Source: Burkholderiales bacterium | GTDB lineage: Bacteria; Pseudomonadota; Gammaproteobacteria; Burkholderiales; Burkholderiaceae_C | Assembly: GCA_016219375.1 (NCBI GenBank) | Contig: JACRNC010000005.1 | Coordinates: forward strand, 1-64,000 | Length of the DNA: 64,000 bases | Reading direction: 5' to 3' | Shown: positions 42,929 to 51,064 of the stretch, piece after piece | Layout: every line of letters starts with the position of its first letter | Numbering within the stretch: the stretch's first letter is position 1 | Made by a program: the position numbers and the translations under genes | Notes under the pieces: model-generated | The model's input: the letters and a program-made list of their open reading frames with translations, nothing else | What the model was told of the DNA's origin: nothing | Databases searched by the model: none

Positions 42929-44491
42929 TCAGGTCAGCAGCGCCTGGATCGCCTGCACCACCACCTTGGGGTCGGCCTGGCCGTTGTAGACCGCAGGCGG
43001 CTGCTTGTTCAGCCCCAGCAGGGTGTAGACCGCGGTCTGCGCGGCGCGCACCGAGTACTCCACGGTGAAGACCACGTCCTGGGGCAGCTCGCAGAACTGG
43101 CTGATGAAGGCGAAGTTGGTCGAGCCCTCAGGCACCACGGCCGGCCGGTCGCCGCTCTCGCGCACCAGGAACTGGCTGGTGATGTAGGGCAGCTGGCAGG
43201 GGATGCAGCGGCTGGTGCGCAGCACCTCGGCCTCGATGTCCTGCATGCCGAGGTGGCCCAGCATCTCCTGCAGGATCTCCGCGCCGGTGCAGTCACGCAT
43301 CGGCTTGCGCACGAAGCGGCCCTCGCGGCCGGGGAAGAGGCCGTAGCCCCAGAACACCTGCACGCCGGCCGGCTGGTTGCGGAAGTGCGGCTGGTGGGCG
43401 ATGACGAACGACATCAGCCAGGGCGAGTCGGTCAGCGTGACCAGCGCCCCGGTGCCCGGCGCGTTGCCGCTGAAGGCCTCGATGCGCTCCAGCAGCAGCG
43501 GGTCGGTGCAGGTGACGGTGAAGGATTGCCACCACGACTCGTCCACATGGTCGGCAAAGGCATCGGGGCGGCCGAAGTCGCGCCGGTTGCGCGCGATGCG
43601 CTCCCACAGCAGCCAGTCGGCCGTCTTGTCGGTGCGCAAGGGCGCGGGCCGGTCGTGGTCGCCCAGCGTGGAGGCGGCGGTCATGGAGCCGTTGGTGAAG
43701 AACACCAGGTCGCCGTCCTGCAGCTCCAGGGTCTCGGGCCCGTCTGCGGTCTGCAGCGACAGCCGGCGCGCGGTGATGCGGCCGGGCGTGTCGTCGAAGC
43801 CGATGTCGGTCACCGTGGTGCCGTGGCGGATCTCCACGCCCTGGCTGCGCAGCCAGGTCTCGATGGGCAGGATGACCGAGTCGTACTGGTTGAGCGGTGA
43901 GCGGTCCACGCCGGCCAGCGAGGCGATGCGCGGGAACTCGTGCACGAAGCGGTGCACGTAGCGCTTGAACTCCACCGCGCTGTGCCAGGGCTGGAAGGCG
44001 AACATCGTCGCCCACATCAGCCAGAAGTTGGTCTGGAAGAAGTGCGGCTGGAACCACTCGTCGATGCGCTTGCGGCCGAGCTTGTCCTCAGCGATCAGCA
44101 CCAGCTCCACCAGGTCCAGGCGGTCGCGCAGGTCGAAGCCCATGCGCGTGGCATCGAGCTTGTGGCCATCCTGCACCAGCCGCGCATGCGCATCGGTGTG
44201 GATGCGGGCGTTGAAGTCGGTGAAGTCGTCGCGCACGGTGCGGCCGGGCTGGTCCAGCGAGGGGATGAAGGACAGCAGCTCGTAGGTGCACAGGTAGCTG
44301 AAGTTGAACATCCGCCCGCCGCGGATGACATAGCCGTCCTGCGGGTTGCCGGCGCCGTCCATGCTGCCGCCGGTGACGGGCGAGGCCTCCAGGATGTGGA
44401 TGGCCTGCGGCGTCCAGCCGCCGTCGCGGATGAGATGGGCGGCAGCGGCCAGAGAGGCGATGCCGCCGCCGATGAGATAGGCGTGCTTCAT
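42929..44491 (-). CDS. ohyA: Oleate hydratase (myosin-cross-reactive antigen family)
   Basis: A 520-residue FAD-dependent hydratase adding water to the cis-9 double bond of oleate-type fatty acids, giving 10-hydroxy acids. FAD-binding GGGIASLAAAAHLI at the N-terminus, then ILEASPVTGGSMDGAG, VIRGGRMFNFSYLCTYELL, FFQTNFWLMWATMFAFQPWHSA, FFTNGSMTAASTLGD and the C-terminal lid INSQFLVR-like ITSQFLVRESGDRP and NFAFISQFCELP. Slightly shorter than many homologues (about 550-590). It is preceded on the same strand by a TetR gene (47-base gap). Confidence 0.95.
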   Translation of the reverse strand: MKHAYLIGGGIASLAAAAHLIRDGGWTPQAIHILEASPVTGGSMDGAGNPQDGYVIRGGRMFNFSYLCTYELLSFIPSLDQPGRTVRDDFTDFNARIHTDAHARLVQDGHKLDATRMGFDLRDRLDLVELVLIAEDKLGRKRIDEWFQPHFFQTNFWLMWATMFAFQPWHSAVEFKRYVHRFVHEFPRIASLAGVDRSPLNQYDSVILPIETWLRSQGVEIRHGTTVTDIGFDDTPGRITARRLSLQTADGPETLELQDGDLVFFTNGSMTAASTLGDHDRPAPLRTDKTADWLLWERIARNRRDFGRPDAFADHVDESWWQSFTVTCTDPLLLERIEAFSGNAPGTGALVTLTDSPWLMSFVIAHQPHFRNQPAGVQVFWGYGLFPGREGRFVRKPMRDCTGAEILQEMLGHLGMQDIEAEVLRTSRCIPCQLPYITSQFLVRESGDRPAVVPEGSTNFAFISQFCELPQDVVFTVEYSVRAAQTAVYTLLGLNKQPPAVYNGQADPKVVVQAIQALLT

Positions 44492-44538
44492 GGTGATCAG
44501 GGGGATGAGCGCCGGCCACCCGCCGGCAGGGTGAGGGT

Positions 44539-45381
44539 TCAGCGGGGCGAGCGGGTGCGGGTGGTGCGCGTTGGGCCCGGTGTGGCCCGCCGCCCCTTGG
44601 GCGAGGCTGGCGCCGGCATGGCCGCCTGCAGCTGCGCGCGCAGGCCGGCATCCAGGTGCTGCAGCAGGGCATCGACCTGGCGTGGCGTGACCTCGCGCCC
44701 GCCCAGGTGGCGCCGCAGCGCGGCATCCGATACGCGGGCGTACAGCGTCTGGTGGAAGGCCATGAAGGTCAGCATGCGGGTGGTCGGATCGGCGGCCGGG
44801 CGCTGCACGATGCGGCCGATGGCCTCAGCCACCGCGCGGCGCGCCGGCTCCAGCACCGCGTTGAACAGCGACTCGAAGGCCGGCCCGCCCTCGGCCTGTG
44901 CACGCAGGAAGAACTGCAGCCACTGCGGCGGCACGTCCCCCGCCAGCAGCGTGCGCGCCTGGCTCATCAGGAAGCGGGCCACGGCGTCGATCAGCACGGC
45001 GGCCTCGCCCTGCCTCTCGTCCTTGCGCTCCTGCGTCTGCGCGATCACCGCCTGAAGCTCCTGCAGCGGCTGGGCCACGCGCTGGGCGATGTTGTCGGCC
45101 AGGTAGGCCGCGGCGGCCTCGTGCAGCTCCTGCTTGGAGCTGAAGTAGTACGGGATGGCGCCCAGGTTGACACCGGCACGCTGCGCCAGGTCGCGCGTGG
45201 TGGCCGCATCGAAGCCGCATTCCCCGAAGACCTCCAGCGCGGCCAGCAGCAGCCGCGTCCGGGCAAGGTCGCCCTTGCGCATCTCGGCTGGCGGGGCGTC
45301 GGCCGCAGGGGCTGTGGCGCGCGCGGGCCGGGCGGGGGTGAGCGTGCGGCGGGGCCGGGGCAGGTTGGCTTTGGCGTTCAT
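44539..45381 (-). CDS. TetR-family regulator with CerR-type C-terminal domain
   Basis: A 280-residue regulator. After a 35-residue Pro/Ala/Arg lead comes the helix-turn-helix region RTRLLLAALEVFGECGFDAAT then TRDLAQRAGVNLGAIPYYFSSKQEL. The C-terminal domain (VLEPARRAVAEAIGRIVQRP, MLTFMAFHQTLYARVSD, HLGGREVTPRQVDALLQHLDAGLRAQ) matches the CerR/DUF1956 type. A shorter start at the Met near residue 34 (EMRKGDLART) is plausible. It probably controls ohyA downstream and itself through the inverted repeat at 45482-45504. Confidence 0.88.
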   Translation of the reverse strand: MNAKANLPRPRRTLTPARPARATAPAADAPPAEMRKGDLARTRLLLAALEVFGECGFDAATTRDLAQRAGVNLGAIPYYFSSKQELHEAAAAYLADNIAQRVAQPLQELQAVIAQTQERKDERQGEAAVLIDAVARFLMSQARTLLAGDVPPQWLQFFLRAQAEGGPAFESLFNAVLEPARRAVAEAIGRIVQRPAADPTTRMLTFMAFHQTLYARVSDAALRRHLGGREVTPRQVDALLQHLDAGLRAQLQAAMPAPASPKGRRATPGPTRTTRTRSPR

Positions 45382-45481
45382 GCGGGTGGGGCCGGCAGCG
45401 GCTGGCGGTGGCTGGGGTGGGGGCAGGCCGCTGGCGCGGCGGTGACGGGTTTGCGAGCGCCGTGGCCGTCATCATTTTCTG

Positions 45482-45504
45482 TACGCCTGTATCAGTCAAG
45501 CGTA
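45482..45504. promoter_or_regulatory. Candidate operator of the ohyA-linked TetR regulator
   Basis: TACGCCTG (45482-45489) and CAAGCGTA (45497-45504) pair at seven of eight positions around a seven-base spacer. The site is in the 353-base divergent gap between the TetR and nitroreductase genes, in one of its few AT-richer patches. The rest of the gap (45382-45734) shows no gene. Confidence 0.5.
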
Positions 45505-45734
45505 TGAGATTGCGCTGCATCAAGCCTGCCGCATGGGCGCACGTCCGCTGCTGCGCCCCACGACGTCCGACCGCATCCGACCTCGCTGCCCGACATCGCG
45601 CTCGATTAACCGACCCGCGCAGCCCGGCTTGCATGCGTCTGCCGGACGTTCGGCCCGCTGCGCGGGCAAGATCGCCGCGACGCCGCCCACGTCCTGCCGG
45701 GCGGCCACGATCGATCTACTCCGAAAGCCTCTCC

Positions 45735-46385
45735 ATGACCCCCAGCCAAGCCGCGCGATCGCGCTACACCGTCAAGGCCTACGACCCGCAGCGCAGCCTG
45801 CAGCCCGACCAGGTCGAGCAGCTGCTGGACGTGCTGCGCCTGAGCGCCTCATCCGTCAACAGCCAGCCCTGGCACCACGTGGTGGCCCTGGGCGCCGAGG
45901 GCCGCGAGCGCATCGCCCGCGCCACGCACGGGCCCTATGCCTACAACGCGCCCAAGGTGCGCCAGGCCGCGGCCGTGATCGTGCTGTGCATGCGCCGGGA
46001 ACTGGATGACGCCCACCTGGCGGCCGTGCTGGCGCAGGAGGCCGCAGACGGCCGCTTCGCCAGCGACGAGGCCCGGGCCAACCAGGACCGCAGCCGCCGC
46101 GGCTATGTCGAGCAGCACCGCCAGGCCGGCGACACGCGCGAGTGGATGGCGCGGCAGGTCTACCTGGCGCTGGGCGGCCTGCTGCAGGCGGCCGCCACGC
46201 TGGGCATCGGCGCCACGCCGATGGAGGGCTTCGATGTCGAGGCGCTGGATGCCGAGCTGGGCCTGACGCAGCAGGGCTACACCAGCCTGGTGCTGTGCGC
46301 GCTGGGCTGGTCGGCGGCCGAGGACTTCAACGCCCGCCTGCCCAAATCGCGCCTGCCGCGCGAGCAGGTGTTCAGCTTCATCTGA
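45735..46385 (+). CDS. NfsB-like NAD(P)H nitroreductase
   Basis: A 216-residue FMN-binding nitroreductase of the oxygen-insensitive type: AARSRYTVKAYDPQRSLQPD, LRLSASSVNSQPWHHVVALG (FMN-binding SSxNxQPW), QVYLALGGLLQAAATLGIGATPMEGFD and C-terminal LPKSRLPREQVFSFI. Start at 45735 chosen because upstream codons read through the operator region. It would reduce nitroaromatics or quinones and may aid flavin reduction. It is divergent from tetR-ohyA and may share control. Confidence 0.9.
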   Translation: MTPSQAARSRYTVKAYDPQRSLQPDQVEQLLDVLRLSASSVNSQPWHHVVALGAEGRERIARATHGPYAYNAPKVRQAAAVIVLCMRRELDDAHLAAVLAQEAADGRFASDEARANQDRSRRGYVEQHRQAGDTREWMARQVYLALGGLLQAAATLGIGATPMEGFDVEALDAELGLTQQGYTSLVLCALGWSAAEDFNARLPKSRLPREQVFSFI

Positions 46386-46428
46386 GCCGGGGGCGCGCCA
46401 TCGGCGGGCAGCCCCAGCCAGCGGCGCA

Positions 46429-48891
46429 TCAGGCGATGAGGCGCCGCAGCTCCTCCGTGTCCACCGGCTTGGTCAGGTGCAGCTGGAAGCCGGCGGCCAC
46501 GGCGGCCTGGCGGTCGGTGTCGCGGCCGTAGCCGGTCACCGCGATGAGCAGCACGTCGGCCAGGCCGGGCAGCTCGCGCAGGCGCCGGGCCAGCTCGTAG
46601 CCGTCCATGCCGGGCAGGCCGATGTCCAGTACCACCGCGTCCGGGCGCAGCGCGGCGGCGCGCTCCAGGGCCTGCGGGCTGTCATAGGCGGTCTCCACGT
46701 GCAGCCCGGGCGGCGGGCCGCCGAGGCTCAGCAGCAGCGACAGGCTGTCGGCCGCATCGCGGTTGTCGTCCACCACCAGCACCTTGCGCGCGCCCGGTGC
46801 AACGGCATGCGGCGCCGACTCGGCATGCCCCGCCGCGTCCTGCGCCCGTGCATCCCGGACGGCCAGCGGGCCGGCATCGGCCGGTGCGGCGTCCTGCGGC
46901 TGGGCGTCTTGCGGGGCGGGTGCGCGGGCCGATCCGGCCGGGTGCAGCGGCAGCGTCACGGTGAAGGTGCTGCCCTGGCCCGGCCCGGCGCTGGCTGCGG
47001 TCACCGTGCCCCCGTGCAGCACGACGATGCTGCGCACCAGGGCCAGGCCGATGCCCAGGCCGCCTTCGGAGCGGTCCAGCCCGCGGGCGCCCTGCACGAA
47101 GGGGTCGAACACCCGCTGCAGCAGGGCCTGGCTCATGCCGATGCCGTTGTCGGTGACCTGCAGCACGGCGAAGCCCTCGCGGGCCTGCAGCTGCACTTCG
47201 ATGCGACCGCCGGCCGGCGTGTACTTGGCCGCGTTGTTCACCAGGTTGACCACCACCTGGTTCAGCCGCGTGGGGTCGGCGCTGACGCGCAGCGGGGCGG
47301 AGGGCAGGTGCAGATCCAGCGCATGGCCGTGGCTGCGCAGCGTGGGCAGGGTGCTCTCGACGGCCTGGCGCACCGTCTCGCCCAGGTCCACCGGCTGGGC
47401 GTTCAGGCGGATCTTGCCGCGGGTCAGCCGGGTGACGTCCAGCAGGTCGTCCACCAGCCGCGTGAGGTGGGTGAGCTGCCGGTCGATCACCTCCACGCTG
47501 CGCGCGGCCAGCGCCGCATCCGGCGCGTGCTGCAGCACCGCGGTCGCATGGCGGATGGGTGCCAGCGGGTTGCGCAGCTCGTGCGAGAGCATGGCGATGA
47601 ACTCCGACAGCCGCCGGCCCTCGTCCTCCAGCGCCTCGACGCGGCGCCGCTCGGTCAGGTCGCGCACGATCTGCACGAAGCCGCGGGTGCGGCCGTCGTC
47701 ATGGGTCAGGTGCGTCGTGGCCGTCTCGGCCCAGAAGCGCTCGCCCTGCGCACGCCGCCGCCAGCCTTCGGTGCGCAGCACGCCGCTGCGCTGGGCCGAG
47801 GCCAGCTCGGCGCTGAGCTGGCCGGCCTGCCGGTCGTCTTCGGTGTAGAGCAGGCTGGCGTCATGCCCCAGCACCTGATCCGCGTCGAAGCCGAACACCG
47901 ACCGCGCGCCGCTGTTCCAGGTGCGCACGCGGCCGTCCTCGTCGAGCAGGAACATGGCGTGGTCCTTCACGCCCTCGACTAGCAGGCGCAGGTTCTCCTC
48001 GCGCTGGCACAGCTCCTCCTCATGCTGGCGGCGCTCGGTCAGGTCGCGCGTGACCTTGGAGTAGCCCAGCAGCGTGCCGTCCTCGTCGCGGATGGCGGTG
48101 ATGGTGATGCTGGCCCACAGCCGCGAGCCGTCCTTGCGCACGCGCCAGCCCTCGGTGGCATGGCGGCCGTGGCGCTCGGCGCGCCGCAGGCCCTGCTGCG
48201 GCACCCCGTCGGCCACGTCCTGCGGCAGGTAGAACATCGAGAAGTGCCGGCCGATGGCCTCCTGCGCGCTGTAGCCCTTGATGCGCTCGGCACCGCGGTT
48301 CCAGCTGGTGATCACGCCCTGCGGGTCCATGCGGTAGATGGCGTAGTCCACCACCGAGCTCACCAGCAGCCGCAGGTTGCGCTCGCTCTCGGCCAGGCGC
48401 TGCTCCTGCGCGCGCCGCTCGGTGAGGTCGCGCGTCACCTTGGAGTAGCCCAGCAGCGTGCCGTCCGCGCCGCGCACGGCGGTGATCACCACGTTGGCCC
48501 AGAAGCGGCTGCCGTCCTTGCGCAGCCGCCAGCCTTCGTCCTCCAGCCGGCCGGACGCGGCCGCGCGGCGCAGCTCCTCCGCCGGCCAGCCGCGGGCCAG
48601 CGCGTCGTCGGTGTAGAAGACCGAGAAGTGCCGCCCGATGATCTCGTGCGGCGCATAGCCCTTGATGGCCTGCGCGCCGGCATTCCAGGACGCGATGTGC
48701 CCCTGCGGCGTCAGGAAGAACACCGCGTAGTCGCGGATGCCGTCCACCAGCCGCCGGTACGCCTCGTCGTTGCCCGCGGCCAGCAGGTCGCTGATGGTCT
48801 GCCCGCCGGGCTGGGGCGGCGCGTCGTCGGCCGGCAAGGGAGGGGCGGAAGCGGGCGCGGTGGGGCGGGAGGGCGGTTGAGGGTCTGACAT
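46429..48891 (-). CDS. Hybrid histidine kinase with three PAS domains and a receiver
   Basis: An 820-residue soluble sensor without membrane helices. Three PAS/PAC units (about residues 50-165, 175-290, 300-420), the first two sharing HFSVFY/HFSMFY and KVTRDLTERR. Then HisKA with FIAMLSHELRNPLAPI (phosphoryl His), HATPase with NLVNNAAKYTPAGG, DNGIGM and GLGIGLAL, and a C-terminal receiver with VVLDIGLPGMDGYE (phospho-Asp) and LTKPV. An AAGGGAC site precedes ATG 48891; the frame is open further upstream but without similarity. The duplicated PAS units look like a recent internal duplication. Signal and output partner are unknown. Confidence 0.92.
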   Translation of the reverse strand: MSDPQPPSRPTAPASAPPLPADDAPPQPGGQTISDLLAAGNDEAYRRLVDGIRDYAVFFLTPQGHIASWNAGAQAIKGYAPHEIIGRHFSVFYTDDALARGWPAEELRRAAASGRLEDEGWRLRKDGSRFWANVVITAVRGADGTLLGYSKVTRDLTERRAQEQRLAESERNLRLLVSSVVDYAIYRMDPQGVITSWNRGAERIKGYSAQEAIGRHFSMFYLPQDVADGVPQQGLRRAERHGRHATEGWRVRKDGSRLWASITITAIRDEDGTLLGYSKVTRDLTERRQHEEELCQREENLRLLVEGVKDHAMFLLDEDGRVRTWNSGARSVFGFDADQVLGHDASLLYTEDDRQAGQLSAELASAQRSGVLRTEGWRRRAQGERFWAETATTHLTHDDGRTRGFVQIVRDLTERRRVEALEDEGRRLSEFIAMLSHELRNPLAPIRHATAVLQHAPDAALAARSVEVIDRQLTHLTRLVDDLLDVTRLTRGKIRLNAQPVDLGETVRQAVESTLPTLRSHGHALDLHLPSAPLRVSADPTRLNQVVVNLVNNAAKYTPAGGRIEVQLQAREGFAVLQVTDNGIGMSQALLQRVFDPFVQGARGLDRSEGGLGIGLALVRSIVVLHGGTVTAASAGPGQGSTFTVTLPLHPAGSARAPAPQDAQPQDAAPADAGPLAVRDARAQDAAGHAESAPHAVAPGARKVLVVDDNRDAADSLSLLLSLGGPPPGLHVETAYDSPQALERAAALRPDAVVLDIGLPGMDGYELARRLRELPGLADVLLIAVTGYGRDTDRQAAVAAGFQLHLTKPVDTEELRRLIA

Positions 48892-49370
48892 CGTCCCTTC
48901 GGGGTTCGGCCGGTGCGATGCGGGCGGCGCGCCTGGAGGCGTCTGGGGCGCCGCACCGGCGCAGCATGGAGAAGGCGCGCGGGCGTCACGGTGGAGCGGC
49001 TCGGCATGTCGCCGCGCGGCAGCCTCCTTCGGCGGGATGCGGCGGGATGCGGCATGACACGCACGGCGGGCGTGCGTGCGCTGTGCGTCCCGGCCAGACG
49101 CCAGCAGGACGCCTGCCCGGCAAGGCCGCGGCGGCTGCAGCCGGCCATTGTGTTCCCCAGGCGCAGCATCCGCCCCGGCAGCCCACGCGATTGGGAGACC
49201 CGCGCCGCCGGGGGCGCGGCGCTTTGACCGACGGGCTGTGAAATTCTCCCGGGCGGCGCGGCAGTTCCGCGTCGCCACGCGGGCCGTCCCGTCAGATGTG
49301 CAGACAGATCTGCCGGCGCGCGCGCCGCCGCCTGTTGCACCTGGGCCAGGGCGGACGCGCGAGCGGGCCG
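48892..49370. other. 479-base intergenic region without a recognisable gene
   Basis: Between the hybrid kinase start and the ccoG stop (both minus strand). It is GC-rich, with open frames on both strands that lack ribosome binding sites and family features. A run of GCGGGATGCGGCGGGATGCGG (short direct repeat near 49034) is the only pattern seen. Confidence 0.6.
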
Positions 49371-50933
49371 TCAGCGCGGCACGTGGAAGACCCCGCGCAC
49401 CGCCACCGTGGAGCGGCTGCCGGGCTCGGCGCTGGTGATGCGGAACGTGAGCGGCGCGCTGCGGCCGGCCAGGGCCAGCGCCTGCTCGGCCGGCAGCCGC
49501 ACGGCCACCGCCACGGCGCGCGACTCCAGCGGCTGCAGGCGCAGCGGGGCCGGCAGCACCGGCTTGGCGCCCGGCAGGCCCTCCAGCGTCAGCGCCAGGC
49601 GCTGCTCGGCCTCGGACTGGTTGGTCAGCTGCAGGCGGTAGACGTTCTCCACCGCGCCGTCGTCCACCATGCGGGCCAGCACGCCGCGGTCATGGGCCAC
49701 GTCCAGATGCACCGTGGGCCGGGCCAGCAGCGAGGCGGCCATGAAGCCGGCCACGAGCAGCAGCAGCCCGCCATAGACCTGCACCCGACCGCGGCGCCAC
49801 AGCGCCATGCGGGCCGGCGCGGCGGCCGAGGCCGTCGGCGACCCGGCCGCAGCAGCCGCCGCCGCAATGTCCGATGCACCCGAGTCCGCCGATGCAGCCG
49901 ACGCGACCGCAGGCGCCGCGCCCAGCTCGCGCTGCGTGGCCAGGCGGATCAGCCCGCGCGGGCGGTGCAGCTTGTCCATCACCGTGTCGCAGGCGTCGAT
50001 GCACAGCCCGCAGCCGATGCAGCCGGCCTGCAGGCCGTTGCGGATGTCGATGCCCACCGGGCAGACCTGCACGCACACCGTGCAGTCCACGCAATCCCCG
50101 GCCTGGGCGGCTGCAGCAGGGGCGGATGCAGGCGCCGATGCGCAAACCGATGCAGAAGTCGACGCCGATGCCGCCTTGCCCGCCCCGCGACGCGGCTCGC
50201 CGCGCTGAGCGTCGTAGGCCACGATCAGCGTGTCGGCGTCCATCAGCGCGCCCTGGAAGCGGCCGTAGGGGCACATGTGGTGGCAGACCTTCTCGCGCAG
50301 GAAGCCGGCATTGCCCAGGCAGGCCGCGCCGTAGAACAGCGCCCAGAAGCCCTCCGACGGGCCGATGGACAGGCTCAGCAGGCCGTGGGCCAGATCGCGC
50401 ATCGGCGAGAACCAGCCGACGAACGTCAGCCCCGTCCACAGGCTGATCAGCGTCCACACCGCCAGCTTGCCGCCGCGGCGCAGCAGCTTGTCGGCATGCC
50501 ACGGTGCGGCGTCCAGGCGCAGGCGCTGGTGGCGCTCGCCCTCGAAGAAGCGCTCGATGCGCATGAACAGGCTGGTGTAGACCGTCTGCGGGCAGGCGAA
50601 GCCGCACCACACGCGCCCGGCCACCGAGGTGACGAAGAACAGCAGCAGCGCGCTGAGCAGCAGCAGCCCGGTCAGGAAGATCAGGTCCTGCGGCAGCAGC
50701 ACCAGGCCGCCCAGATAGAAGCGCTCGGCCTCCAGGTCGAAGCGCACCATCTGCCGCCCGTTCCACTGCAGCCAGGGCAGGCCGAAGAAGAACAGCTGCG
50801 TGGCCCACAGCATGGCCGTGCGCCAGCGCGTGAAGCGGCCCTGCGTGCTGCGCGCCTGGACCTTGGTCGCTCGCTCCACGGCGCTGACCACGCCGGCGGG
50901 CACGATGGGGATGACGGTGTGGGTGCGGGCCAT
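49371..50933 (-). CDS. ccoG: Cytochrome c oxidase accessory protein CcoG (RdxA/FixG)
   Basis: A 520-residue membrane ferredoxin. About five helices: WATQLFFFGLPWLQWNGRQ, then LVLLPQDLIFLTGLLLLSA, FFVTSVAGRVWCGFACPQTV, WTLISLWTGLTFVGWF, and a later anchor GGLLLLVAGFMAASLL. Two 4Fe-4S motifs follow: CVDCTVCVQVCPVGIDIR and CIGCGLCIDACD. An Ig-like C-terminal domain ends at VRGVFHVPR. CcoG helps reduce Cu(II) for cbb3 oxidase assembly. Two Ala/Ser-rich inserts (before the ferredoxin and before the last helix) are unusual. No cco structural genes are in the window. Confidence 0.94.
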   Translation of the reverse strand: MARTHTVIPIVPAGVVSAVERATKVQARSTQGRFTRWRTAMLWATQLFFFGLPWLQWNGRQMVRFDLEAERFYLGGLVLLPQDLIFLTGLLLLSALLLFFVTSVAGRVWCGFACPQTVYTSLFMRIERFFEGERHQRLRLDAAPWHADKLLRRGGKLAVWTLISLWTGLTFVGWFSPMRDLAHGLLSLSIGPSEGFWALFYGAACLGNAGFLREKVCHHMCPYGRFQGALMDADTLIVAYDAQRGEPRRGAGKAASASTSASVCASAPASAPAAAAQAGDCVDCTVCVQVCPVGIDIRNGLQAGCIGCGLCIDACDTVMDKLHRPRGLIRLATQRELGAAPAVASAASADSGASDIAAAAAAAGSPTASAAAPARMALWRRGRVQVYGGLLLLVAGFMAASLLARPTVHLDVAHDRGVLARMVDDGAVENVYRLQLTNQSEAEQRLALTLEGLPGAKPVLPAPLRLQPLESRAVAVAVRLPAEQALALAGRSAPLTFRITSAEPGSRSTVAVRGVFHVPR

Positions 50934-51008
50934 GCGCGGGCAGCTCCTTGAGGGCTCCTTTTAGGACCCCGGCATGGTGGGCTGCGCGCCGCTGCTGCGG
51001 TAGATGCA

Positions 51009-51022
51009 GATCCGGCCGGATC
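51009..51022. promoter_or_regulatory. 14-bp perfect palindrome upstream of ccoG
   Basis: GATCCGGCCGGATC is fully self-complementary and lies about 76-90 bases before the ccoG start in the 131-base gap after the MocR gene. It may be an operator for ccoG or a terminator stem for the upstream gene; no T-tract is present. Confidence 0.4.
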
Positions 51023-51064
51023 AGACCGTATCAGTTGGCCTGCCCGCGCCGGGCGTGAAGCGGC

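Noticed and set aside
48892-49370. Small overlapping open frames on both strands upstream of the hybrid kinase
   Set aside because: All lack ribosome binding sites, membrane or domain features and codon bias different from random GC-rich sequence.
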